Below, in pieces: positions 53,249 to 62,095 of a stretch of 64,000 bases of DNA (its first letter is position 1; each line of letters starts with the position of its first letter). The notes beneath the pieces were generated by a model. That model was not told the origin of the DNA. It saw only the letters and a list, made by a program, of their open reading frames with translations, and made no database searches. Both the position numbers and the translations under genes were made by a program. The DNA is taken from positions 1 to 64,000 of IMG/VR virus record IMGVR_UViG_3300009182_000042, one strand, 5' to 3'. The DNA is from a virus.

Positions 53249-54853
53249 ATGGCCAAATCACTAGACGGCGTCTTAACCAAAAAGGCGCACAGCAAAGAAA
53301 AGTTCACGGAAGAACAAGTACAGCATTTGCTGGCATGTTCTGACCCTAAGAATGGGTATGCGCACTTTGCTAGAAACTTCTTTCACATACAGCATCCTGT
53401 CAAAGGCAAGATGATGTTCCAACCGTTTGAATATCAAGATAGACTACTGCAAAGTTATCACAATTTTAGATTCAACATAAACATGTTACCACGTCAAAGT
53501 GGCAAGACCACTTGTGCGTCAGCATACTTGCTTTGGTTTGCCATGTTCCATCCGGATCAGACCATTCTGGTGGCTGCACACAAGTACACAGGCTCGCAGG
53601 AAATTATGCAACGTATCCGTTATGGATATGAATTGTGCCCAGATTTTTTAAGGGCAGGAGTTGTGAGTTATAACAAAGGGAGTATAGATTTTGACAACGG
53701 ATCACGAATTGTATCAGCTACTACTACTGGTAATACCGGTCGTGGTATGTCCATATCCTTATTATATTGCGATGAGTTTGCTTTCGTACAGCCTAACATT
53801 GCTACGGAATTTTGGACCTCAATATCACCAACCCTGGCAACTGGCGGACGAGCAATCATTACTTCAACACCCAACAGTGACGAAGACGAATTTGCCATCA
53901 TCTGGAAAGAAAGTCAAAACCTCTTAGACGAATATGGCAACGAACGCACGGACGGCCTGGGACTTAATGGGTTCCACGGGTTTCGTGCAGAATGGCACGA
54001 ACATCCAGATCGAGATGATGCATGGAAAGCAGTTGAGATGGGCCGTATTGGAGAAGAACGTTTCCGTCGTGAGTATGGATGCGAATTTTTAGTTTATGAC
54101 GAAACATTGATCAGTAGTCTCAAACTAGCAGAAATGTTAGGTAAAGAACCTGCGTTCAAAATGGGCCAAGTGCGCTGGTACAAGAAACCCACATCTGGCA
54201 ATGTGTATTTGTGTGCGTTAGATCCCAGTTTAGGAACAGGCGGCGATTACGGTGCTATTGAGGTATTTGAAATGCCCAGCTTTGTGCAGGTAGCCGAGTG
54301 GCAACACAACATCACACCCATCCAAGGGCAAGTTAAGATATTTAGAGATATCTTAAAATACATACAAGATGAAATTGGCGGCATAGAAAGTTTTGATCAG
54401 ATCTACTGGAGTGTAGAAAATAACACTGTAGGCGAAAGTGCGTTGGTAGTTATTGATAATCTAGGAGAAGAAACATTTCCTGGTATATTTTTAAGCGAAC
54501 CCATACGCAAAGGCAATGTGCGCAAATTCCGCAAGGGTTTTAACACCACATTTGGCAACAAGATCAGCAGTTGTGCCAAGGTGAAATTCCTTATAGAAGA
54601 GGAAAAAATGGTGATAAACAGTCGCAGTCTGATCAGTGAACTAAAGACTTATGTTGCGGCAGGCACCAGCTTCAAGGCCAAAATTGGCGAACACGACGAC
54701 TTGGTAGCGGCACTGCTTCTAGTGGTACGTATGGGTAATGTGCTGGCAGAATGGGATCCGGAAGTGTTTGAACACTTAAAGGTAACTAGCGACTGGGAAT
54801 CAGATCCTGATTTTGAGCCGCCATTGCCTATATTCATATCAACCGGTCTGTGA
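53249..54853 (+). CDS. 17: Terminase large subunit gp17
   Basis: 534 aa (T4 gp17 610 aa), the ATP-driven packaging motor and headful nuclease. Walker A LPRQSGKTTCA (residues 80-90; T4 has LSRQLGKTT), Walker B ISLLYCDEFAF (169-179), coupling motif TSTPN (205-209), and RNase H-like nuclease start CALDPSLGTGGDYGAI with Asp325. Conserved late residues include EHDDLVAALLLVV. No intein or intron interrupts it. The 3' end overlaps the promoter box of the next gene. Confidence 0.95.
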   Translation: MAKSLDGVLTKKAHSKEKFTEEQVQHLLACSDPKNGYAHFARNFFHIQHPVKGKMMFQPFEYQDRLLQSYHNFRFNINMLPRQSGKTTCASAYLLWFAMFHPDQTILVAAHKYTGSQEIMQRIRYGYELCPDFLRAGVVSYNKGSIDFDNGSRIVSATTTGNTGRGMSISLLYCDEFAFVQPNIATEFWTSISPTLATGGRAIITSTPNSDEDEFAIIWKESQNLLDEYGNERTDGLGLNGFHGFRAEWHEHPDRDDAWKAVEMGRIGEERFRREYGCEFLVYDETLISSLKLAEMLGKEPAFKMGQVRWYKKPTSGNVYLCALDPSLGTGGDYGAIEVFEMPSFVQVAEWQHNITPIQGQVKIFRDILKYIQDEIGGIESFDQIYWSVENNTVGESALVVIDNLGEETFPGIFLSEPIRKGNVRKFRKGFNTTFGNKISSCAKVKFLIEEEKMVINSRSLISELKTYVAAGTSFKAKIGEHDDLVAALLLVVRMGNVLAEWDPEVFEHLKVTSDWESDPDFEPPLPIFISTGL

Positions 54854-54859
54854 TAAATA
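54853..54859 (+). promoter_or_regulatory. Candidate late promoter (ATAAATA), leaderless type
   Basis: ATAAATA-TATC-ATG(54864): 4-nt gap and no ribosome site; the box begins at the last base of the gp17 stop codon. Confidence 0.58.
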
Positions 54860-54863
54860 TATC

Positions 54864-57632
54864 ATGAACATCAACTTGAATAGAATTGCCAAGGATCTGT
54901 ACGGTAAGATCGAAACACGATTTAGCGACATCAAAATCGGTGATGAAAATGCCGAAGTTTTAAGTAAAAAGACAGATATTCCCGAAGCACGTTTCTTTGA
55001 GTTTGAGTACAAGCACAATGGTGTTCCTTTAGGCACAATTACAATTACACTGGATGAAGATGACGGTGTAGTTGTACAAATCAGCGGAAACTTAGCTGAG
55101 AAGAAACACCCAGGCGCTTTTAAATTTATTCGTGGTCTACGACAATTTGCTAAAGACAGATTACTGAACTTTGATGTACAAAACATCGGCAAAGATAATT
55201 TAGACAAACGTGATTATGAATTTCAAGCCAAACCCAAGGAAGAAACGATGGACCCGATTATGGAAAGTAAACTATATGGTACTAATAAAATAAGTTACCA
55301 AGATTTAGGAGAAGCTAGACTAGTAATCAAACACAGTCAGCCTGTTAACCTTGATCTAGCCGCTGGCCGTACAATGCATATCGAAGGCATTTACATTGAA
55401 AATACAGAAGGCGAACGTTTCCGTTATCCATACAAACATCTTAATGGCGCTCGCGCACTAGCAGAACATATCAAACACGGTGGCAATCCTTATGATGCTA
55501 TTGGTAAACATATTTGCGGACTGAGTGAAGAACTGGCACAACTGCGCAAGTTCAAAGGATATGTTGGTCGCAATGAAGCATTATCAGAAGCAATGGGCGA
55601 CATTACTAGTAAAGTATTTGAACGTATTGAACAAGTTAAAAAAGAAGTCAACATGCTACAACGTAGCAGTTATTACGAACAATTTGCAGAGTCATTTGAA
55701 GATCGTGAAGAACAAATGATTCCAGAAGATATCATGAGTGACTGGATTGATCGATTGACAATCCGCACATTTAATGAAGAATTAAAAACAGCGTTTCCTT
55801 ACATCTTTAAACTGGTAAGTGAAACTGATATTCCAGTCAAAAACATATCGCCTGATGAAATGTTAGACGAACTGCGCTCAGAAGAAAAAGACAAAGACGG
55901 CAAAGTGATTCGTTGGAAGGAAGAAGGCGAGTGGAAAAAATCTGAAAAGAAAGATCCTAAAGGTAAGATTTTTAACCTAAGCGACAAAGCTCGTCGCGAA
56001 ACAGAAAAGATGTCTAAAGAAGTTTCTGAAGGCGGCTGGACCTTACCACCGGCAGACGCTAGCCCAGAAGAAGCAGATGCTATAATGAAAAAGAATCAAG
56101 CTAGTCAAGATTATATTAATAAAACTGTTAGCCAAAATATGAATCAAAAAGATTTAGGCGATGGATTTATGTTAACCTCTATTGATGCATTTGGTGAACA
56201 ACGCTCTGCCATCTTAGATACCCAAAGCAATACATATTTTATACTCAATTTAACTAAAGATGGTTCGGCTATTGCTAGGACTCCTGCGACTTATCTTACT
56301 ATAAAAGATGGAAAAACAGGATCAAGCATGGGTGGGCCTAAAACTAATGCGGCATTTGAAAAAGCAGGGTTGACTCGAGCGAAGCCAACTCCACCAACAC
56401 AACCAGCCGCACCGACATTGGAAGATCAGTTTGAAAGTTTCTTGGATGGCATTGTCAACGAAGACGAAAGTGATCAAGAAGGCCATAACACATTGTTCAG
56501 TAAAGATGTAAGTGTACGAACACAAGCTATTGAAAATTTAAAAGATGCGTTAGGCAATGAAATGCTCACTGTGCAAACAGCACCAGACGAATTAAAATCC
56601 TTGTTGCCCATGGATCAATTTCAAGAATATCTAGAAGATCAGGATCAGGATGCCGGCCCAGAAGTGGTCAAGAGTCTTGTGGTGAATTACTTGAACGATT
56701 TGTCAGACGGCAAACTTGACAATCCGTTGCTGGGTCACAACGCCGCAGAAATCGCATCCATGATCATTGATCAAGTGAAACTTACTGACGTTGACAAAGA
56801 TCTACCACAGGATCTACCACCAGCAGATGCCGGCACACCTGCTCCACCCGCACCAGCACCGGACATGGGTGCAATGCCTCCACCAGCACCGGACATGGGT
56901 GCAATGCCTCCACCAGCACCGGACATGGGTGCAATGCCTCCACCAGCACCAGGAGCACCTCCTCCGTTACGCGAAGGGCAGTTGGCCAAGATGAAAGCCA
57001 AATTCATCCGTGCCAAGGAACAAGGTGCCACGTTGGAAACCACCATGGACTTTGGTGACAGAGAATTGACACTGCATGATGCCATGAAAGAGTGTGGAAT
57101 ACGACCACATGATGTGGGATTCAGCAACGGTGATGAAGGTGTACAAGAAATATTGCAAAGCATAAGCGGATTCTATAATAGAAATGTCACAGAAGGCAAT
57201 TTCACTATTGGCGGTACTAGAGTAAAGACCAAAATAATAAAAGCCTACAAGAATGGCGAATACGAACATGCTGATCCAGCAGACGTGAGAAAAGTATGCA
57301 AGTTAGTTGACAAACTGGATCCTCCCAGCAGTACAACGGGCGCATTATCACATATTAAAAAGCTGGCTGGGTTAAATAGTACTAGTTATAGTATGGCCGA
57401 AGATCCTGAAGAGTTCAATTTGGATACCATGTTGAAACAGTTAACCGCTTTACAGAACAATCCTCAGGCACAGGACCAGCTGGGACAACAGTTGAAACAA
57501 AAGTTCGCTACTGATATAGCGCCAAAGATGCAGGCACAGATGCCTAATCAAACAGTGGAATTTCCTGGAGGTCAGATGAACCCACAGGAAATGATGAAAG
57601 CTATCATGCAAAAAATTTCGCAGAGTCAATAA
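54864..57632 (+). CDS. Large probable virion-internal protein
   Basis: 922 aa from ATG 54864 (upstream in-frame codons fall inside gp17). N-terminal globular region 1-110; 130-250 with ESKLYGTNKISYQDLGEARL and LDLAAGRTMHIEGIYIENTE, a conserved-looking block; helices at about 250-330 (ALSEAMGDITSKVFERIEQV); Lys/Glu-rich and Ala/Pro-rich linkers; three perfect copies of PAPDMGAMPP; and a helical C-terminal region with HIKKLAGLNS and a Gln-rich end (LQNNPQAQDQLGQQLKQKF). No enzyme motif. The KLAGL motif shared with gp22 hints at prohead association. Function unknown. Confidence 0.68.
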   Translation: MNINLNRIAKDLYGKIETRFSDIKIGDENAEVLSKKTDIPEARFFEFEYKHNGVPLGTITITLDEDDGVVVQISGNLAEKKHPGAFKFIRGLRQFAKDRLLNFDVQNIGKDNLDKRDYEFQAKPKEETMDPIMESKLYGTNKISYQDLGEARLVIKHSQPVNLDLAAGRTMHIEGIYIENTEGERFRYPYKHLNGARALAEHIKHGGNPYDAIGKHICGLSEELAQLRKFKGYVGRNEALSEAMGDITSKVFERIEQVKKEVNMLQRSSYYEQFAESFEDREEQMIPEDIMSDWIDRLTIRTFNEELKTAFPYIFKLVSETDIPVKNISPDEMLDELRSEEKDKDGKVIRWKEEGEWKKSEKKDPKGKIFNLSDKARRETEKMSKEVSEGGWTLPPADASPEEADAIMKKNQASQDYINKTVSQNMNQKDLGDGFMLTSIDAFGEQRSAILDTQSNTYFILNLTKDGSAIARTPATYLTIKDGKTGSSMGGPKTNAAFEKAGLTRAKPTPPTQPAAPTLEDQFESFLDGIVNEDESDQEGHNTLFSKDVSVRTQAIENLKDALGNEMLTVQTAPDELKSLLPMDQFQEYLEDQDQDAGPEVVKSLVVNYLNDLSDGKLDNPLLGHNAAEIASMIIDQVKLTDVDKDLPQDLPPADAGTPAPPAPAPDMGAMPPPAPDMGAMPPPAPDMGAMPPPAPGAPPPLREGQLAKMKAKFIRAKEQGATLETTMDFGDRELTLHDAMKECGIRPHDVGFSNGDEGVQEILQSISGFYNRNVTEGNFTIGGTRVKTKIIKAYKNGEYEHADPADVRKVCKLVDKLDPPSSTTGALSHIKKLAGLNSTSYSMAEDPEEFNLDTMLKQLTALQNNPQAQDQLGQQLKQKFATDIAPKMQAQMPNQTVEFPGGQMNPQEMMKAIMQKISQSQ
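56851..56950 (+). repeat. 30-bp in-frame tandem repeat
   Basis: Three nucleotide-identical 30-bp units (56851-56880, 56881-56910, 56911-56940) plus a 10-bp partial copy, encoding PAPDMGAMPP per unit. Perfect identity suggests recent expansion by slippage or recombination. Confidence 0.95.
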
Positions 57633-57643
57633 GGAAAAGAATT

Positions 57644-58522
57644 ATGAAAAAAATAACAGAACAACAACTGATACAATCAGCAAGAAGATTACGAACTATC
57701 GTTAGAGAAGCTGATGATGATGCACCAAGTGCAACAGCTGGCCCCAAAGATGATAAACCTATAAACTATGATACGCTTGGCAATTATGTTGGCGGTGCCA
57801 CTGGCACCTTTGCAGTCAGCGCTATCGCCATGCGAAGATATTGGCCTGCCGCGGCAGCATTCATTGAAAAACTTGCTCAGAGAAATATTTGGGGGAAAGC
57901 ATTAAAGTATGTAGCACTACCGACTCTTGGGTGGTTGGTGGGGTCTGGCTACGGAAAAGGTGCTGGAGTAGATGTGGACGATTGGAATCAAACTATTAAA
58001 GATGTGGACCATTCGCTTGGTATATCAGGTATTCCTTTTAAACCAGACTGGATTGCCCCAGAGCTAAACCTAGCCAAATACCAAGGAAAATCTGCACAAA
58101 AAAGCACCAGCTCGGGTGTGTGGGTGGTATTAGATTCGGCGGGCCTTAAAGGAAAAATACCAACTCCAACAGTTGATAGATTGCTGGATTTGAATATAAG
58201 AATACGAGACAGTGCTCAATCGGTAGCATTATCAGAGCAACTGTTGCTTCAAATGGCGCAAGGAAAAACTACTGCGCAGACTCCAAACGGCGGCTGGAAG
58301 ATTACAATAGCTGATCACGTAAATGCATTGTCAAAAGGCAATCCTACTCTGCGAGATCGACTGTATGATGACTATGTGAAAGAGCATCCAGAAGACACAA
58401 CAACAGCAACTAAGAAGGCTACGTTTAAACCAGAGTATAAACCAGCGGCACAGCCGAATGGTCAGCAAAATGATGTTGCTACTCCAGCACCTGTTGTTCA
58501 GGGTTTTCCAGGTAGACAATAA
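57644..58522 (+). CDS. Probable internal virion protein with hydrophobic segments
   Basis: 292 aa. Basic amphipathic N-terminus (KKITEQQLIQSARRLRTIVR); then residues about 47-70 (YVGGATGTFAVSAIAM) and 85-115 (ALKYVALPTLGWLVGSGYGK) are hydrophobic and Gly/Ala-rich, able to span or insert in a membrane; the remainder is soluble, with a Pro/Gln tail. AAGGA lies before the ATG. Clustered with the 922-aa and the peptidoglycan-binding proteins; an ejected protein that contacts the cell envelope is a reasonable guess, not proven. Confidence 0.58.
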   Translation: MKKITEQQLIQSARRLRTIVREADDDAPSATAGPKDDKPINYDTLGNYVGGATGTFAVSAIAMRRYWPAAAAFIEKLAQRNIWGKALKYVALPTLGWLVGSGYGKGAGVDVDDWNQTIKDVDHSLGISGIPFKPDWIAPELNLAKYQGKSAQKSTSSGVWVVLDSAGLKGKIPTPTVDRLLDLNIRIRDSAQSVALSEQLLLQMAQGKTTAQTPNGGWKITIADHVNALSKGNPTLRDRLYDDYVKEHPEDTTTATKKATFKPEYKPAAQPNGQQNDVATPAPVVQGFPGRQ

Positions 58523-58524
58523 GT

Positions 58525-60648
58525 ATGGCAAAACTTTATAAAATAGTTGTGACAAGTGTGGCAGACGGCGGCCACATTCAGACTTATGATAATGTTCAGC
58601 CACCATATCCAGAGCCCGCAGCCGTAAAGGCTGATATTGAAAAAAATTATCCCAAAGCCCGTTGGGTGAAAGGTATCAATATTAATTATGTTGAAATACC
58701 ATCAGGCAATAATCAAGAAACTAATGATAATGGTAGAGCTGCCGAAATTGCTCGACTTGAGGCATTGATACCAGATAGCGAAAAAACTGATCTTGGCGAC
58801 AGAAAGGTCCCGGTGACAGCAGTTAATCCACAGTCAAGTACAAATCCAAAGTCAACATTTAAACGTGGTCTCGCTGAACTTGCATATGAAATAAATCAAG
58901 GTGAGACCTCTATAGAGAAATTGCTGTCACGTTCTAGCACCCGAGGATGGGACGAAGGTGATATAAATCTTCTGGTAAAATACAACCTAATCAAAGACAC
59001 TAGAACCGGGTCCAACAACAGTAGCGCCAGAACTTGGAAACCAGGAACAGTGGGACGTGGCATGTCTGGTGATGAGGTCACGGCCTTACAGACAAATCTA
59101 ATTGCCGGTGGATTTTTAGCTCCACAGAAAAATGGAAAAACGTCTGCTGACGGCAATTTTGGCACAGATACCGAAACCGCAGTAAAGGCGCTTCAGAAAA
59201 AACTAGGGTTTACAGGCGATGCAGTTGATGGTGCATATGGTAAAGATACCAAAAAAGCAGTAGAAGCCAACCCTGCTATATTTAAATCAGCTAGAGAGAA
59301 AGCAATTGACGCACTTGAAGCCAAATTTCCCCAAGGCCAACAGATCTCTACAGGCAAACCACCAAAATTGATTCCTCTAACAACTGTTGCCGACTGGGAC
59401 ACGGTGGAACCAAAACGTACATACGCCCGCATGCTTGCAATATGGGCCTATTCGATAAATCAAGATCTAAAAACAGTGGACGAATTTGCTAAGTCCTGGG
59501 GCGAATCCTCCTTGGAACTGCTTATAAAAAACAACCTGATCGATCCTGCCAAAGACACTAGACAAAAAAAATCTAATACCAGCAGTAATGGTAATACCCT
59601 TCAAATGATAATCGATCCGGCTGAAATTGCTAGACTAAACGGAAATAAAACTCAAGCAGACCAAATTAATAGATTTAGAGAATTAATTGACAAGGCCAGT
59701 ACTGGCGCTCCTATACAAGAAAATCGAGATCCTGCCATATACTTTTTACACAAAATAAAATTGCTTGAAGGTATACTGCATGAAGGGATAACTCCTGCCG
59801 AAGTTCTAGAACTGGAAGATCTAGCCCAAAAATTAGGCCAGCAAGGTGCTGAAAACAATCCAGAATTGGTTAAATTGATTAATGTATATAATGGATTGAA
59901 AGCTAACGGCACTATTGCGGCCAATACTATAAAAGCACCAGCACCACCAGCAGACGGTGCGGCGGCTAGTGCAACTACGGTTGCGGCAAACGGTGCTGCC
60001 GCAACTCAAAGCTCATCGGAAGAAGATCGACGAGCTGAATCTCAAAAATTCGCAGACGAACGAGAAGCAGCCGCCGCTCAAAAATCTGCCATGGCACTTA
60101 TTAGAAGTAGGGTCGTAAGTCGTTATGAAGTACCACCAGGTAAGACTGTGATTGGCAAAGAAGACGGTGTGTTCTATTATGGCGATTCAAACAATAGAGA
60201 TGCTGGTAGTACTGACACCAGCACCGGTAGAGCAATAAGCATGGCCATGTACAAACAAGGAACAAACTTTGTGGACCAGCCACTGAAAGATGCCATTGCC
60301 AAGTGGCCACAGATAAAAATAGTGCAGTATGTCAAACCCGCAGGGCTGGGATTTTGGAAAGGCATGCAGGCCGCACCTACCGGATCTGCAAGTATAAAAG
60401 GGTGGGTAGCCGATGGAAACGGCACGGCTATCGATCTTGGAATTACTGATGCAGACCGCGCTACTGCACCAAAAAATCCAGATAGTTCTGTAAAACTCGG
60501 CGACCCCGGCGCCAAAGTAGATGCAACGACACCACTAAATCCAGATGGTTCTGTAAAATTAAATACATTTTCTAAAGACGTAAAAGAGTCAGTTGGTTTT
60601 CAACCAGACGAATTAAACCGTATAGTAAGTTTAGTGCATTATAGATAA
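58525..60648 (+). CDS. Virion protein with peptidoglycan-binding domain
   Basis: 707 aa. Residues about 176-250 form a PG_binding_1 repeat: GMSGDEVTALQTNLIAGGFL, then SADGNFGTDTETAVKALQKK and DGAYGKDTKKAVE. It is flanked by two related about 55-aa repeats (GLAELAYEINQGETSIEKLL...LVKYNLIKDTR and MLAIWAYSINQDLKTVDEFA...LIKNNLIDPAKDTR). The middle is helical, followed by an Ala-rich linker and a charged region. Near the C-terminus DLGITDADRATAPKNPDSSV is duplicated in the next gene. No lysozyme or amidase catalytic motif is visible. Probable envelope-contacting ejection or tail protein. Confidence 0.72.
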   Translation: MAKLYKIVVTSVADGGHIQTYDNVQPPYPEPAAVKADIEKNYPKARWVKGININYVEIPSGNNQETNDNGRAAEIARLEALIPDSEKTDLGDRKVPVTAVNPQSSTNPKSTFKRGLAELAYEINQGETSIEKLLSRSSTRGWDEGDINLLVKYNLIKDTRTGSNNSSARTWKPGTVGRGMSGDEVTALQTNLIAGGFLAPQKNGKTSADGNFGTDTETAVKALQKKLGFTGDAVDGAYGKDTKKAVEANPAIFKSAREKAIDALEAKFPQGQQISTGKPPKLIPLTTVADWDTVEPKRTYARMLAIWAYSINQDLKTVDEFAKSWGESSLELLIKNNLIDPAKDTRQKKSNTSSNGNTLQMIIDPAEIARLNGNKTQADQINRFRELIDKASTGAPIQENRDPAIYFLHKIKLLEGILHEGITPAEVLELEDLAQKLGQQGAENNPELVKLINVYNGLKANGTIAANTIKAPAPPADGAAASATTVAANGAAATQSSSEEDRRAESQKFADEREAAAAQKSAMALIRSRVVSRYEVPPGKTVIGKEDGVFYYGDSNNRDAGSTDTSTGRAISMAMYKQGTNFVDQPLKDAIAKWPQIKIVQYVKPAGLGFWKGMQAAPTGSASIKGWVADGNGTAIDLGITDADRATAPKNPDSSVKLGDPGAKVDATTPLNPDGSVKLNTFSKDVKESVGFQPDELNRIVSLVHYR

Positions 60649-60660
60649 TAAGGAAATATC

Positions 60661-60936
60661 ATGCCAGTAATATTAACATCAGAAGTATCATTCCAAGGAT
60701 TGCAAGCCGCTTTGACGCAAGCAAGGGCGTCTCTTGATAAAGTCTATCAGATATCATCAGCCCTCCAAGCAAGAGCAAGTAAAGCAGAACAAAATACACA
60801 GGCTCCAAGCAGTGTTGATCTTGGAATTACTGATGCAGACCGCGCTACTGCACCAAGAAATCCAGATGGTTCTGTAAAACTTGAAAGTTTTGAAGAAAGC
60901 ATTGCCGAAATGCGCAGGATCGCTGGACTGAGATAA
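60661..60936 (+). CDS. Small protein sharing its C-terminus with the upstream gene
   Basis: 91 aa. The N-terminal half is a helix (SFQGLQAALTQARASLDKVY, then SALQARASKAEQN). Residues about 54-75 (DLGITDADRATAPRNPDGSV) repeat the upstream protein almost exactly, also at DNA level (about 60 bp). It ends SIAEMRRIAGLR, the same motif as the gp22 C-terminus. AAGGA lies before the ATG. Probably a small virion or prohead-targeted protein that arose by partial duplication. Confidence 0.6.
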   Translation: MPVILTSEVSFQGLQAALTQARASLDKVYQISSALQARASKAEQNTQAPSSVDLGITDADRATAPRNPDGSVKLESFEESIAEMRRIAGLR

Positions 60937-60986
60937 TTGAGTAAACCGCTCACATTTAGAGCATAATTTCTCTTGCTTTACTAAAT

Positions 60987-61019
60987 AAAAGTGCGTACAA
61001 TAACATGTATGCACTTTTT
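60987..61019 (+). terminator. Rho-independent terminator upstream of gp32
   Basis: 13-bp stem with one G-T pair (60987-60999/61006-61018), 6-nt loop, ending in a T-run. It separates the virion-protein unit from gp32. Confidence 0.85.
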
Positions 61020-61046
61020 GTTTTACAGGGTGTAAAACAATATTAG
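61018..61046 (+). promoter_or_regulatory. Possible gp32 promoter with embedded palindrome
   Basis: An exact 8-bp inverted repeat with 3-nt loop (61020-61027/61031-61038; GTTTTACA-GGG-TGTAAAAC) lies in the spacer of a weak TTGTTT-17-TATTAG promoter-like pair. It could be an operator or, as RNA, a hairpin at the 5' end of gp32 mRNA; T4 gp32 represses its own translation through a 5' structured site. The palindrome is certain, the role is not. Confidence 0.45.
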
Positions 61047-61077
61047 GCAAACAAAGGCATATTTAAGGAGAACAATT

Positions 61078-62049
61078 ATGGCATCTTTGGCTGAAATTAG
61101 AGCAAAACTAAAGGCATCTGAACAACGTGGTTCGGAAAACAAATCCGGTGGGGACAAATCAATTTACCCATTCTGGAATCTAAAAGAAGGCGGCGAATCT
61201 ACACTTAGATTCTTACCAGACGGTAACGCTGACAACACTTTTTTCTGGGTAGAACGTGCAATGATCAAATTGCCATTCGCCGGAATCAAAGGTGAAAGCG
61301 AAAGCAAATCAATCACGGTACAAGTACCCTGCGTGGAAATGTATGGCGACACTTGCCCAATCTTGAGTGAAGTGCGTGGCTGGTTCAAAGACCCTGCACT
61401 GGAAGATATGGGTCGTAAGTACTGGAAAAAACGCAGTTACATTTTCCAAGGTTTCGTCGTTGAAGACGGACTTGGCGAACAAGCAAGTGACATTCCAGAA
61501 AATCCAATCCGCAGATTCATTATTGGTCCACAGATTTTTCAATCAATCCGTGCGGCCTTGGTGGATCCAGAATTGGAAGACTTGCCAACTGACTTGGTGC
61601 ATGGCTTGGACTATCGCATGAAGAAAACTTCCAAAGGCGGCTATGCTGACTACTCAACTTCCAGTTGGGCACGTCGTGAGCGTCCTTTGAGTGATACAGA
61701 AAATGCGGCTGTCAAAACGCATGGTTTGTATAACTTGAATGACTTCTTGCCCAAGAAGCCAGGTGAAGTTGAACTCAAGGTCATGAAAGAAATGTTTGAA
61801 GCAAGTGTTGACGGCGAACCATATGACATGGATCGTTGGGGACAATACTTCAAGCCAGCAGGTATGAGCCAAAATACTGGTGATCCTGTCAAGTCAACTC
61901 CTAAAGCTACAGCACCTGTAGCGCATGACGAAGATGATGCTCCAGTGGCCAAAGCGGCTCCTGCTCCCAAGGCAGCAACTGCACCAGCTGGTGGCGAATC
62001 ACGTGCCGAAGATATCTTGGCCATGATCCGTAATCGTCAAAAAGCATAA
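61078..62049 (+). CDS. 32: Single-stranded DNA-binding protein gp32
   Basis: 323 aa (T4 gp32 301 aa). Core SIYPFWNLKEGGESTLRFLP, NTFFWVERAMIKLPFAGIKG, YWKKRSYIFQGFV, NPIRRFIIGPQIFQSIRAAL and KKTSKGGYADYSTSSWARRE is the OB-fold and aromatic DNA-binding surface. The C-terminus is an acidic/Ala-Pro linker (HDEDDAPVAK) and terminal helix AEDILAMIRNRQ for partner proteins. Only two Cys (85, 93) remain where T4 has a His-Cys3 zinc site, so zinc is probably not bound the same way. AAGGAG precedes the ATG. It coats ssDNA in replication and recombination with UvsX/UvsY. Confidence 0.94.
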   Translation: MASLAEIRAKLKASEQRGSENKSGGDKSIYPFWNLKEGGESTLRFLPDGNADNTFFWVERAMIKLPFAGIKGESESKSITVQVPCVEMYGDTCPILSEVRGWFKDPALEDMGRKYWKKRSYIFQGFVVEDGLGEQASDIPENPIRRFIIGPQIFQSIRAALVDPELEDLPTDLVHGLDYRMKKTSKGGYADYSTSSWARRERPLSDTENAAVKTHGLYNLNDFLPKKPGEVELKVMKEMFEASVDGEPYDMDRWGQYFKPAGMSQNTGDPVKSTPKATAPVAHDEDDAPVAKAAPAPKAATAPAGGESRAEDILAMIRNRQKA

Positions 62050-62050
62050 T

Positions 62051-62072
62051 GTAAAGGGCTTCGGCCCTTTAC
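62051..62072 (+). terminator. Hairpin terminator after gp32
   Basis: Perfect 9-bp stem (62051-62059/62064-62072) with UUCG loop; the following U-tract is weak, so partial readthrough into uvsX is likely. Confidence 0.8.
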
Positions 62073-62095
62073 TCATCATTTAGGAGAATTAACTT

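Noticed and set aside
53249-54853. Intein or homing intron in terminase or UvsX
   Set aside because: All motifs are contiguous and the lengths are normal, so there is no interruption.
54813-54863. Upstream alternative start for the 922-aa protein
   Set aside because: It is inside the gp17 coding region; ATG 54864 follows a late box at the recurrent 4-nt spacing.
56771-57163. Minus-strand Gly/Ala/Ser-rich frame opposite the proline repeat
   Set aside because: It is the antisense of a Pro/Ala-rich coding repeat, with no start signals.
60981-60987. CTAAATA as a gp32 late promoter
   Set aside because: It runs directly into a strong terminator hairpin, so a transcript starting there would end before gp32.
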